From Elusimicrobia bacterium RIFOXYA2_FULL_50_26 (lineage in GTDB: Bacteria > Elusimicrobiota > Endomicrobiia > Endomicrobiales > XYA2-FULL-47-53), in contig MGVF01000019.1 in NCBI GenBank assembly GCA_001800355.1, forward strand, positions 1 through 35,362: a stretch of DNA of 35,362 nucleotides. The letters run 5' to 3'. Shown piece after piece: positions 24,783 to 32,636 of the stretch. The first letter of the stretch is position 1, and each line of letters begins with the position of its first letter. The notes below the pieces were generated by a model. That model made no database searches. It was not told the DNA's origin and saw only the letters and a list, made by a program, of their open reading frames with translations. The position numbers and the translations under genes were made by a program.

Positions 24783-26136
24783 ACTGGTGAACGCAACGCG
24801 CGGAGAATTCCTGCTGGGTGATCCCCATGCCCCGGTTCGCGCAATTTCTATAGATACAAGGACACTGCACAGGGGAGACTTCTTTTTTGCCATAACCGGC
24901 AGAAATTTCGACGGACACGAGTTCATAAAGAACGCGGCCGAGAGGCTGGCCGGCGGCCTTATAGTTTCAATTACCGACGTGCCTATCGGCAATCCGTTCC
25001 CATTCCTTCCGGCAATGATAAAGGTAGTGGATACAACCTTCGCCCTCGGCGACCTGGCAAGATACTACCGCAAAAAGTGGAATATACCGCTTGTCGCCAT
25101 AACCGGCTCCAACGGCAAAACGACGACGAAAGAAATGCTGACGGCGATTCTTGAACTAGACAGCCCTACGCTGAAAAATGCCGGCAACCATAATAACCAG
25201 ATAGGCGTGCCGCTGACGCTTTTTAACCTGGGACACCAACACCGCTATGCCGTAGTCGAGATGGGAACGTCGCTTCCCGGCGAGATAAGCCGCCTTTGCG
25301 ACATAGCCTCGCCCGTCGGCGGAATAATAACCAACATCGGCCTGGCTCATATTGAAACATTCAAAAATTTTGACGGCGTATTCGCTGAAAAAACATCGCT
25401 TATCCCGGGAATCGCAACTGGCGGGTGGGTAATAATAAATGCCGACGATCCGTATCTTTCACGCATCGCGCATGTAAACGACAGGGAGATTATTCCCGTA
25501 AGCATGGAATCAAAAGCCGTTGTTTGCGCCAGGGACATGGAGCAATGGCAGGGCAAACCCGTTTTCAAATTGTCCGTGGAGGGAAAAACAGTGCCGGTGC
25601 GCCTTCCCATGTACGGAAAATTCAATATTTACAACGCGCTCTATGCCGCTGCCGCCGCCTGGAAACTGGGAGCAAGGCTTGACCAGATAAAGCAGGGGCT
25701 GGAGCATTTCAAACCGCCCGCCATGCGCATGGAAGAATATGTTACGGCCAACAATGTAACTGTAATAAATGACGCTTATAACGCCAATCCGTCTTCGATG
25801 AGGGCATCCATAGACAGCTTCATACAATCCTTCGCCGACAAAAGAAAGGTTATAGTTCTTGCCGACATGCTGGAGCTTGGCGCCAATGCGGAAAGCGAAC
25901 ACCGGCAACTGGGCGAATTCCTGGCAACACGGCCGCTGGATAAGATTTTCTTGTTCGGGCCGTTGATGGAAAATGCGACCGGCGCGGCATCCGCGCAGCA
26001 CTTTACCGACCGCGATGCCATGGAACTTGAAATACAACATTACCTTCAACCCGGCGACGCGATCCTGTTCAAGGGATCGAGAGGCATGCGCCTGGAAGTA
26101 ACCATAGCCCACTTGTTTTCGGAAACCGGAGAATAA
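24760..26136 (+). CDS. murF: UDP-MurNAc-pentapeptide synthetase MurF
   Basis: A 458-residue ligase that adds D-Ala-D-Ala to UDP-MurNAc-tripeptide. The N-terminal substrate domain has AISIDTRTLHRGDFFFAI. The ATP loop is GSNGKTT at 116-122, followed by NHNNQIGVPLTLF, EMGTSLPGEI and NDAYNANPSSM, all MurF hallmarks. I chose ATG 24760, with AGGGA 9 nt upstream, giving the usual MENLYL-type start; ATG 24730 would add ten residues deeper inside murE. mraY follows with no spacer at all. Confidence 0.95.
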   Translation: MENLYLHELVNATRGEFLLGDPHAPVRAISIDTRTLHRGDFFFAITGRNFDGHEFIKNAAERLAGGLIVSITDVPIGNPFPFLPAMIKVVDTTFALGDLARYYRKKWNIPLVAITGSNGKTTTKEMLTAILELDSPTLKNAGNHNNQIGVPLTLFNLGHQHRYAVVEMGTSLPGEISRLCDIASPVGGIITNIGLAHIETFKNFDGVFAEKTSLIPGIATGGWVIINADDPYLSRIAHVNDREIIPVSMESKAVVCARDMEQWQGKPVFKLSVEGKTVPVRLPMYGKFNIYNALYAAAAAWKLGARLDQIKQGLEHFKPPAMRMEEYVTANNVTVINDAYNANPSSMRASIDSFIQSFADKRKVIVLADMLELGANAESEHRQLGEFLATRPLDKIFLFGPLMENATGAASAQHFTDRDAMELEIQHYLQPGDAILFKGSRGMRLEVTIAHLFSETGE

Positions 26137-27222
26137 ATGTTCTACCACCTGCTATACCCGTTACGTTATTACTTTTCACCGTTTAACCTGTTCCAGTATA
26201 TTACCTTTCGCGTGGGCGGAGCGATACTTACCAGCCTGCTAATCTGCTTTATCTTCGGCCCGCCTTTGATACGCTACCTTCAACGCCTGAAAATCGGACA
26301 AACCGTGCGCAATGACGGCCCTGCATCGCACCTTTCAAAAGCAGGGACTCCGACCATGGGCGGATTGTTGATACTTGTCTCCATGGTTATCTCCACGCTT
26401 TTATGGGCGCGGCTGGACAATCGCTTTATTCTGCTGACGCTTGCCGGCACCGTGTGGCTCGGCCTTCTCGGCTTCTGGGACGACTATCTAAAACTTGTAA
26501 AAAAGCATCCCAGGGGCTTGTCGCCCCAAAGTAAATTCCTGGGACAAACCGTCTTTGCCGCCATCATAGCCGTTTACCTGTGGTTCTTCCCGGCAAATAG
26601 CGCATACGCGTCTTCCATCAACGTCCCTTACCTGAAAGATGTGTTCGTAAACCTTTATTCCGGTTATATACTTTTCTCGGCTCTTATAATAATAGGAAGC
26701 TCTAACGCGGTTAACCTTACCGACGGGCTTGACGGGCTTGCCATCGGCAGCCTGATTATCGCCGCATTCACGCTTGGCGCGCTTGCATACTTTGCCGGAC
26801 ATTTAAAAATAGCGCAATACCTGCGCATTATCCCGGTGCCGGGCTCCGGAGAACTGAGCATATTTCTTGCGGCTTTGATAGGCGCGGGCCTCGGATTCCT
26901 ATGGTTCAACGCATATCCCGCCCAGATGTTCATGGGGGATACGGGCAGTCTATTCCTGGGCGGCGCGCTCGGGCTTATAGCCGTATTCATTAAACAGGAA
27001 TTGATACTTGTGATCATAGGAGGAGTATTCGTCGCCGAGGCGCTGTCCGTTATCCTGCAGGTTTACTCATTTCGCCACCGCAAAAAAAGAATTTTCAAGA
27101 TGGCTCCCATACACCACCATTTCGAGCTCTCCGGTTGGCCTGAAACAAAAGTTACCATACGTTTCTGGATTATAAGTATTATATTGTCCCTGATAGCTCT
27201 CGCCTCGTTAAAACTCCGATGA
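26137..27222 (+). CDS. mraY: Phospho-MurNAc-pentapeptide translocase MraY
   Basis: A 361-residue integral membrane enzyme with about ten transmembrane helices. It transfers phospho-MurNAc-pentapeptide to undecaprenyl phosphate, making lipid I. Signatures include the TPTMGG motif after SKAG, the aspartate-rich LGFWDDYLKLVKK, NLTDGLDGLAIG, NAYPAQMFMGDTGS, and the terminal PIHHHFELSGWPETKV. The N-terminal half-periplasmic leader (LLYPLRYYFSPFNLF) is the form found in Gram-negative MraY. Its ATG immediately follows the murF stop. It overlaps murD by 4 bp. Confidence 0.97.
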   Translation: MFYHLLYPLRYYFSPFNLFQYITFRVGGAILTSLLICFIFGPPLIRYLQRLKIGQTVRNDGPASHLSKAGTPTMGGLLILVSMVISTLLWARLDNRFILLTLAGTVWLGLLGFWDDYLKLVKKHPRGLSPQSKFLGQTVFAAIIAVYLWFFPANSAYASSINVPYLKDVFVNLYSGYILFSALIIIGSSNAVNLTDGLDGLAIGSLIIAAFTLGALAYFAGHLKIAQYLRIIPVPGSGELSIFLAALIGAGLGFLWFNAYPAQMFMGDTGSLFLGGALGLIAVFIKQELILVIIGGVFVAEALSVILQVYSFRHRKKRIFKMAPIHHHFELSGWPETKVTIRFWIISIILSLIALASLKLR

Positions 27223-28580
27223 CAAGCACATTGAAAGGGAAAAAAACAGGCGTCCTCGGCATGGCGCGTTCCGGGATCGCGGCAGCCAATATGGCTCACT
27301 CCATGGGTGCAAGCGTACTGGTAAGCGAGGTGCGCGAAAAAAAAGAATGTGCCGCGGCGTTGCAGCAGCTTGCAAAAGGCATACGCCACGAATTCGGGGG
27401 GCACTCCAAAGCCCTGCTGGGCTGCGATATAATCGTCAAAAGTCCCGGCATCCACAGGGACATAACCATACTTAAAAAAGCGGACGGCTTAAAGATCCCG
27501 GTAGTAAGCGAGATAGAGCTTGCAAGCCGCCTGATAACACCTTCCTCCACCATCGCCATAACCGGCACCAATGGAAAAACAACCACCACAACGTTGATGG
27601 GCGAACTATGCAAAAATGCGGGGCGAAAGACAATAGTCGCGGGGAACATCGGCGATCCGCTGGCAGCGCATGTTGTAAGCATTACCCCGAAAACGACCGT
27701 GGTTCTTGAGGTATCAAGTTACCAGTTGGAAGACTCGCCCGAATTTCATCCCGACATCTGCGCAATACTAAACATTACGCCCGACCATATAGAGCATCAC
27801 CATACAATGGAAAATTACGCGCTGGCCAAGGCAAAAATTTTCGGCCGCCAGTCGAAGGACGATACATGCGTCCTTAATTATGACGATCCTGCCTGCCGCA
27901 AACTTGCCCGGTCATGCCCTGGCCGGGTTATATTTTTCAGCCGTAAAAAGATAGCGTCCGGCGTCTATTTTTATAAAGGGCGCATAGAGGTGCGGCTGCC
28001 GTTTGCGCAATACTCGCTGCCTGCCAAATTAAAAATACCGGGCATGCATAATATTGAAAATGCCATGGCGGCTGTTGCGATGGCCGCTGCCGCGGGTATA
28101 GCTGAACAAGTAATCAAAAAAACCCTGGCGGAGTTTAAGGGCGTCGAACACCGCATGGAATTCGTGGCCGAGATAAACGGCGTGCGATACATAAATGATT
28201 CAAAGGGAACGAATGTAGATTCAACCGTTGTGGCGCTGCGCTCGTTTAATAAGCAGGGCGTATGGCTTATCCTGGGCGGCAGGGATAAGGGCGCTCCATA
28301 CAAGCCGCTTGAGCCGCTGATAAAGAAGAACGTCCGCGGCATACTTCTTATTGGCGAGGCGGCCAATAAAATACGAAAGGAACTCTCCGGCTCCACCGCG
28401 TTTTATTTCACAGGCACGCTTGAAACCGCCGTGGAGCTTGCCGCCTCGCTTGCAAAACGCGGCGAAATAGTCCTGCTCTCGCCGGCCTGCGCCTCGTTCG
28501 ACCAGTTCAAGGATTACGAAGACAGGGGGCGCCGCTTCAAAGACATCGTCAAAAAAAAGATCCTCTCTACGCAGGCATAA
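27219..28580 (+). CDS. murD: UDP-MurNAc-L-alanine:D-glutamate ligase MurD
   Basis: A 453-residue cytosolic ligase that adds D-glutamate to UDP-MurNAc-L-Ala. The N-terminal Rossmann-like domain reads GVLGMARSGIAAA (11-23), followed by KSPGI. The ATP loop is GTNGKTT at 116-122. The central domain has EVSSYQLED and NITPDHIEHH, and the C-terminal domain NDSKGTNVDSTV and LILGGRDKGAPY. LSPACASFDQFKDYEDRG is the usual ending. The order MurD after MurE and MurF in the cluster is standard even though it acts before them. The stop is followed at once by a palindromic repeat, the only non-MITE break in the cluster. Confidence 0.96.
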   Translation: MTSTLKGKKTGVLGMARSGIAAANMAHSMGASVLVSEVREKKECAAALQQLAKGIRHEFGGHSKALLGCDIIVKSPGIHRDITILKKADGLKIPVVSEIELASRLITPSSTIAITGTNGKTTTTTLMGELCKNAGRKTIVAGNIGDPLAAHVVSITPKTTVVLEVSSYQLEDSPEFHPDICAILNITPDHIEHHHTMENYALAKAKIFGRQSKDDTCVLNYDDPACRKLARSCPGRVIFFSRKKIASGVYFYKGRIEVRLPFAQYSLPAKLKIPGMHNIENAMAAVAMAAAAGIAEQVIKKTLAEFKGVEHRMEFVAEINGVRYINDSKGTNVDSTVVALRSFNKQGVWLILGGRDKGAPYKPLEPLIKKNVRGILLIGEAANKIRKELSGSTAFYFTGTLETAVELAASLAKRGEIVLLSPACASFDQFKDYEDRGRRFKDIVKKKILSTQA

Positions 28581-28686
28581 GTTCCTTCTCCCCGCCGGGG
28601 AGAAGGCCAGGATGAGGGGGAAGTCGTCGGGAACAGAACCTTTAGCTCCCCCTCACCTTTCCTCTCCCCGACGGGGAGAGGAAACG
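28581..28686. repeat. GC-rich inverted-pair palindromic repeat between murD and ftsW
   Basis: Two inverted copies of one ~40-bp unit (28581-28620 and 28645-28686) with a 24-bp centre. Each copy contains its own hairpin: CTTCTCCCC-GC-CGGGGAGAAG-like on the left, CTCTCCCCG-ACG-GGGAGAG-like on the right, and the two copies pair through the GAGGGGG/CCCCCTC blocks. It starts right after the murD stop. It is unrelated in sequence to the MITE copies, and no flanking duplication is seen. It could attenuate transcription or protect the mRNA 3' end. Confidence 0.75.
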
Positions 28687-28714
28687 AGTTACCGACGATA
28701 ATCTCAGGCCTGTG

Positions 28715-28720
28715 TATAAT
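28715..28720 (+). promoter_or_regulatory. Possible -10 element upstream of ftsW
   Basis: TATAAT at 28715-28720, in the first clear stretch after the murD-ftsW repeat. No good -35 box is found at 16-18 bp, so this is a weak candidate for an internal promoter that would keep ftsW-murG expressed if the repeat blocks read-through. Confidence 0.35.
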
Positions 28721-28748
28721 GACAAGCCAACGGAGAAAGGGCAGGGTG

Positions 28749-29885
28749 ATGGGGCTGATGAAAGGCAAGAAAAACGACGCAACGTATAGCACTGATTTCA
28801 CGCTCCTTTTGTTAACCGCAATACTGGTTACATTCGGCACGATTATGGTTTTTTCGTCGAGTGTAATTATGGCTGAAATTCGCTTCCAAACACCATACAT
28901 CTTTATCATCAAACATGTTATATGGGTAGCCGCCGGCGCTGTCGCCATGTTTGCATTCTCGCGCTACGACTACCGTAAACTTCAGGAACTCACGCGGCCG
29001 CTTATAATAACGGCCGTAACGCTATTGGTGCTTGTCGTGATAATCGGCTCGGAAAAAGGCGGCGCAAAACGCTGGTTTAAGCTGGGGCCGATGAGCTTCC
29101 AACCTTCGGAATTCGCCAAGCTCGCGCTTGTGATAGCAATGGCCGATTTCATGGATAGAAAAAAAAGTCGGCTGAATAAGATGAAAGGGCTTTTACCTGC
29201 CCTGGGGCTTGCGGGCTTGTTCTGCTTTCTTATATCACTTGAGCCCGATTTAGGCACGCCGGTAATAATGGTTGCGGTTACGGTGGCCATGCTGTTCGTA
29301 GCCGGCGCGCGCCTGGGACATTTGCTATTAATAGGTATATCGTTCGTGCCGCTGGTAGCCCTGGAAATTCTGCGAAAGCCGTACCGCCTTGCGCGCATGA
29401 AGGCGTACCTGCAATCAGTGGGCGATATCAGCTCCAGTTCATACCAGTTGGATCAATCAATCCTTGCGCTGGGCAACGGCGGTTTTTTCGGCAGGGGGCT
29501 TGCCCACAGCCAGATGAAACTGTTTTACCTGCCGGAACCGCATACGGATTTCATTTTCCCTATAATAGGCGAGGAAACAGGATTCATAGGCACGATAATA
29601 CTTATTGTTTTATTTATCATATTTGCCTGGCGGGGATGGATGATATCTAAAAACAGCCCTGATTTCTTCGGAGGGATGCTGGCCATGGGCATCACTCTTT
29701 TGATAACAACCCAGGCCGTTTTCAACATGGGTGTGGCGACGGGGTTACTGCCCACCAAGGGGCTGCCTTTGCCGTTTGTATCTTTCGGCGGCACCGCTCT
29801 TGTCATTAATATGGCGGGGGTAGGCATACTGTTGAACGTTTCGCGGCACATGAAAAAACATCAGGCGAAAAAAGGGAATTATTGA
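28749..29885 (+). CDS. ftsW: Septal peptidoglycan glycosyltransferase FtsW (SEDS)
   Basis: A 378-residue polytopic SEDS protein (about ten membrane segments) that polymerises lipid II at the septum with FtsI. Signature blocks are GGAKRWFKLGPMSFQPSEFAK, EPDLGTPVIM, YQLDQSILALGNGGFFGRGL, LPEPHTDFIFPIIGEETGF and LPTKGLPLPFVSFGGTAL. I chose ATG 28749, which has GGAGAAAGG 8 nt upstream; in-frame ATGs at 28719 and 28758 are alternatives, and 28719 would begin within the possible -10 box. RodA is less likely, because the gene lies between murD and murG in the dcw cluster. Confidence 0.94.
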   Translation: MGLMKGKKNDATYSTDFTLLLLTAILVTFGTIMVFSSSVIMAEIRFQTPYIFIIKHVIWVAAGAVAMFAFSRYDYRKLQELTRPLIITAVTLLVLVVIIGSEKGGAKRWFKLGPMSFQPSEFAKLALVIAMADFMDRKKSRLNKMKGLLPALGLAGLFCFLISLEPDLGTPVIMVAVTVAMLFVAGARLGHLLLIGISFVPLVALEILRKPYRLARMKAYLQSVGDISSSSYQLDQSILALGNGGFFGRGLAHSQMKLFYLPEPHTDFIFPIIGEETGFIGTIILIVLFIIFAWRGWMISKNSPDFFGGMLAMGITLLITTQAVFNMGVATGLLPTKGLPLPFVSFGGTALVINMAGVGILLNVSRHMKKHQAKKGNY

Positions 29886-30973
29886 TGCCAGAACTGAAAA
29901 CAATTATTATTGCGGCGGGGGGAACCGGAGGCCACCTGTACCCGGGCATTGCGCTGGCGCGGGAACTTGCCCGTCGCAACTTTACACCGGTGTTTATCGT
30001 GCGCGAAAACGATCCGGCGCAAGATATACTGGCACGTGAACAATTTGCGTTTCGCGCCATTCCCGTGCGAGGAATGCCCAGGAAAATATCCTTTAGATTC
30101 GCCGGATTTATATATTTTCTTTTTAAAGGCCTGTTTGCAACGGCGCGTGTTCTTGGAGAATTGAAACCGGAAGCGGTAGTGGGCATGGGCGGCTACATTT
30201 CATTTCCAGCCGTATTCATTGCGCGATTGATGGGGATGCGGACGCTTATACACGAGCAGAATTATATTCCCGGGCTTAGCAACCGCATCCTGTCGCATTT
30301 TTGCGGTACCGTTGCCGTAAGTTTCGAACAATCCGCTTCATTCTTCAGCCGGCGCAAAACCATAGTAACCGGCAACCCCGTGCGCGCAGACCTGTTTAAC
30401 GCGCAGCCGCGCGAGGCATACGCCTTCTTCGGCCTTGACCCGGCCAAATGCACCGTGTTGGTTTTCGGCGGAAGCCTTGGAGCTTCGGCGCTGAACACGG
30501 CAATCGTCTCTACACTGCCGGAGCTTGCCGACGCAAAAGATAAGCTTCAATTCATACACCTGGCCGGCAAACGCGACGCCGATACGGTTGCAGCAGCATA
30601 TAAGGCCGCCGGCATACGTGCCGCCGTGCGCGCCTATCTCCACGAGATCGGGCTTGCATATTCGGCCGCCGACCTTGTAATCTGCCGCGCCGGCGCCACG
30701 ACTGTTACGGAACTGTCGTTCCTTAAAAAGAAGGCAGTGCTTGTCCCGTACCCTCATGCAACCGCCGACCATCAGCACTTCAACGCCTCGCTACTGGTAC
30801 AATCAGGCCAGGCAGTGGAAATACGCGAAAACGCGCTAACGCCCGCGCTGCTGGCAAGCCGGATCGTGGCTGCCGCCGAAACATTCGCAACACACACCGC
30901 CCCACCGCCCCCGCCGCCCGCCCTGCCACAATCCCGCCTTGCCGACGCCGTTAGTGCCTCTTTAGCGTTTTGA
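29885..30973 (+). CDS. murG: UDP-GlcNAc:undecaprenyl-PP-MurNAc-pentapeptide transferase MurG, C-terminus altered by a miniature element
   Basis: A 362-residue GT-B glycosyltransferase that turns lipid I into lipid II at the inner membrane face. The N-terminal GGTGGHLYPG loop (about 12-21), VVGMGGYISFP, LIHEQNYIPGLSNR and VTGNPVR are present. The C-terminal domain has LVFGGSLGASALN, ICRAGATTVTEL and LVPYPHATADHQ, so the donor and acceptor sites look complete. The ATG overlaps the ftsW stop by 1 bp (TGATG). The last six residues, SASLAF, and the TGA stop come from element D, which starts at 30954. From the flanking duplication I infer an older tail AVVNIVLYTKR with its stop at 31117. A proline run (PPPPPP) sits near the end. 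It is the last dcw gene in the window; murC, ftsQ, ftsA and ftsZ do not follow. Confidence 0.95.
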   Translation: MPELKTIIIAAGGTGGHLYPGIALARELARRNFTPVFIVRENDPAQDILAREQFAFRAIPVRGMPRKISFRFAGFIYFLFKGLFATARVLGELKPEAVVGMGGYISFPAVFIARLMGMRTLIHEQNYIPGLSNRILSHFCGTVAVSFEQSASFFSRRKTIVTGNPVRADLFNAQPREAYAFFGLDPAKCTVLVFGGSLGASALNTAIVSTLPELADAKDKLQFIHLAGKRDADTVAAAYKAAGIRAAVRAYLHEIGLAYSAADLVICRAGATTVTELSFLKKKAVLVPYPHATADHQHFNASLLVQSGQAVEIRENALTPALLASRIVAAAETFATHTAPPPPPPALPQSRLADAVSASLAF

Positions 30974-31082
30974 AGTTGTCGTCGTCATTGCGAGCGGAGC
31001 GAAGCAATCTCGTCGTTTTGATACGAAACAGCAAGATTGCTTCGCTCTCGCTCGCAATGACCTCAAACTGCTAAAGAGACAC
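30954..31082 (+). mobile_element. Miniature palindromic element, copy D, inside the end of murG
   Basis: 129 bp in the same orientation as copy A. The left terminal repeat has one change (GTGCCTCTTTAGC); the right is perfect. The flanks CGCCGTTA (30946-30953) and CGCCGTTG (31083-31090) form an 8-bp duplication with one mismatch. It supplies the murG stop codon and lies directly upstream of the vapBC promoter. The internal sequence is very close to copy E. Confidence 0.92.
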
Positions 31083-31096
31083 CGCCGTTGTTAATA

Positions 31097-31125
31097 TTGT
31101 ATTATACACAAAAAGATAGTATAAT
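31097..31125 (+). promoter_or_regulatory. vapBC promoter with overlapping inverted repeat (probable operator)
   Basis: -35 TTGTAT (31097-31102), a 17-bp spacer, and -10 TATAAT (31120-31125). The inverted repeat ATTATAC (31101-31107) / GTATAAT (31119-31125) overlaps both boxes, as expected for autorepression by a VapB-VapC complex. The promoter starts 15 bp after element D. Confidence 0.75.
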
Positions 31126-31153
31126 TGGTGTATGGATCGCAAAGGAGAATGAA

Positions 31154-31348
31154 ATGACACGTACCAATATTGATATTAATGACAGGCTTATAAAAGAAGG
31201 CATGAGCATAACGCATTGCAAAACAAAAAAAGAGCTGGTTAATTATGCCCTGGAAGAACTTGTAAAAATAAAACACCGCAAGGGCATCCTTAAATTCGCC
31301 GGCACAAAATGCTGGAAAGGGAATCTCGATAAAATGAGAACAATGTAA
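31154..31348 (+). CDS. vapB: VapB-type antitoxin
   Basis: A 64-residue antitoxin. The N-terminus TRTNIDINDRLIKEGM is a ribbon-helix-helix-like start typical of the VapB family that pairs with PIN toxins, followed by TKKELVNYALEELVK. The C-terminal part (KFAGTKCWKGNLDKMRTM) is the expected toxin-binding tail. I chose ATG 31154 because AAAGGAG lies 7 nt upstream; a longer frame from 31088 crosses the promoter. The stop overlaps the toxin ATG by 1 bp (TAATG), the usual coupling. It should neutralise VapC and repress the operon. Confidence 0.9.
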   Translation: MTRTNIDINDRLIKEGMSITHCKTKKELVNYALEELVKIKHRKGILKFAGTKCWKGNLDKMRTM

Positions 31349-31749
31349 TGATTATCGTTGACACTTCCGTCTGGATTGAGCTGTTTCGTAATACCCATTC
31401 AGAGCATGCCGCTGCATTAAAGGACTTACTGGAAAACAGAAACGGCGAAATAGTACTAACCGATATTATAGTGATGGAGATTTTGCAGGGAATAAGCGAT
31501 GATAAAATCTTCGAAGAAATAAAACGCTATTTGCTTGAATTTCCTCTGATCGAAGCTCGTACGCCAGCCACCTACATACATTCCGCCCGATTGTACCGCT
31601 TATGCAGAAGAAAAGGGCTTATCGTTAGAAAAAGTATTGACCTGTTAATCGCGGCCATCGCAATTGAAAACCGGCTGGAAGTATTCCATCGCGACAGAGA
31701 CTTCGAAACAATAGCAACTGTTTCGGCGTTAAAAATCTACAAACCATGA
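31348..31749 (+). CDS. vapC: VapC-type PIN-domain toxin ribonuclease
   Basis: A 133-residue PIN-domain protein. The acidic active site is complete: D5 (MIIVDTSVWIELFR), E44 (VMEILQG), D98 (SIDLLIAA) and D116/D118 (HRDRDFE). VapC toxins cut RNA, often initiator tRNA or the rRNA sarcin-ricin loop; the target here is unknown. The ATG overlaps the vapB stop. The TGA stop lies inside the left 8-bp duplication of element E, so the protein end is unchanged by that insertion. The gene pair is bracketed by elements D and E within otherwise housekeeping DNA. Confidence 0.93.
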   Translation: MIIVDTSVWIELFRNTHSEHAAALKDLLENRNGEIVLTDIIVMEILQGISDDKIFEEIKRYLLEFPLIEARTPATYIHSARLYRLCRRKGLIVRKSIDLLIAAIAIENRLEVFHRDRDFETIATVSALKIYKP

Positions 31750-31751
31750 TG

Positions 31752-31879
31752 GTGTCTCTTTAGCGTTTTGAAGTTGTCGTCGTCATTGCGAGCGGAGCGA
31801 AGCAATCTCATCGTTTTGATACGAAACATCGAGATTGCTTCGCTCTCGCTCGCAATGACCTCAGACTGCAAAGAGACAC
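31752..31879 (+). mobile_element. Miniature palindromic element, copy E, after vapC
   Basis: 128 bp, same orientation as copies A and D. The right terminal repeat lacks one T (GCAAAGAGACAC). It is flanked by a perfect 8-bp duplication CCATGATG (31744-31751 and 31880-31887), the left copy of which contains the vapC stop codon. Before insertion, surE would have started about 13 bp after the vapC stop. Confidence 0.93.
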
Positions 31880-31895
31880 CCATGATGAGAGCTGA

Positions 31896-32636
31896 ATGAA
31901 AACCATACTTGTTACAAACGATGACGGGATATACGGGCCGGGGTTGAAGCCGCTGGTAAAGGCTCTTAAAAAGGTAGCCCGCGTTATAGTAATCGTTCCG
32001 GACCAGGAACGATCTGGAACAAGCCATTCCATCACGCTGCATAAACCGCTGCGCATACAGGAATTGGATTCTAATACTTTCATCGCGAACGGCACACCGA
32101 CGGACTGTGTCCGTTTCGGCGTTCTTTCGCTCGTAAAATCCAAAGTTGACGTTGTCGTATCGGGCATAAATACCGGCCCGAACCTGGGGCAGGACGTTAT
32201 CTACTCAGGCACGGTCGCCGGCGCGCGGGAAGGAACGCTGCTGGGGATTCCCTCGATAGCGCTCTCGGCGGCGGAAAGCGCTAAAGCGGACTTCCGGCTT
32301 GCCGCGCGTATCGCGAAAAAACTGGTTAAACACATGCTCTCAGGCGTGTTCCCGTCAAATGTTTATTTAAACGTAAACGTTCCGTATCGCGTAAAAGGCT
32401 TCCGCGTAACCACGCTGTGCAAACGCATTTACGACGAGGAAATCGAATGCCGCATAGACCCGCGCGGCCAGAAATATTACTGGCTCGCAGGCAAAACTGT
32501 TTCCGGCACATACCAGGCCGGCACGGATCTGGCTGCCGTCAACAAGGGGCTTGTTTCCATCACACCCCTGGAGCTTGACCCCACAGCCACAGAACTAATG
32601 GGGGCGTTCAACCAGTGGATAACAGATTTAAGTTAG
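31896..32636 (+). CDS. surE: 5'/3'-nucleotidase SurE
   Basis: A 246-residue metal-dependent phosphatase that removes phosphate from nucleoside 5' and 3' monophosphates. The metal site motif NDDG is at 8-11 ([13 protein letters not shown]). S40 lies in RSGTSHSIT, and [22 protein letters not shown] supplies the second metal asparagine. Length is normal. GAGAG lies just before the ATG. The 3' end overlaps uvrB by 22 bp, so the two genes are translationally linked. The start lies 16 bp after element E. Confidence 0.95.
   Translation: MKTILVTNDDGIYGPGLKPLVKALKKVARVIVIVPDQERSGTSHSITLHKPLRIQELDSNTFIANGTPTDCVRFGVLSLVKSKVDVVVSGINTGPNLGQDVIYSGTVAGAREGTLLGIPSIALSAAESAKADFRLAARIAKKLVKHMLSGVFPSNVYLNVNVPYRVKGFRVTTLCKRIYDEEIECRIDPRGQKYYWLAGKTVSGTYQAGTDLAAVNKGLVSITPLELDPTATELMGAFNQWITDLS

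Noticed and set aside
31088-31153. Longer VapB from 31088
   Set aside because: The extension covers the promoter; a strong ribosome-binding site precedes ATG 31154.
30954-31879. Elements D and E as ends of one composite transposon
   Set aside because: Each has its own different 8-bp duplication, so they inserted separately; only later joint mobilisation remains possible.
4813-31879. CRISPR array
   Set aside because: The repeats are ~130 bp, palindromic, widely scattered and lack regular spacers; no cas genes are present.
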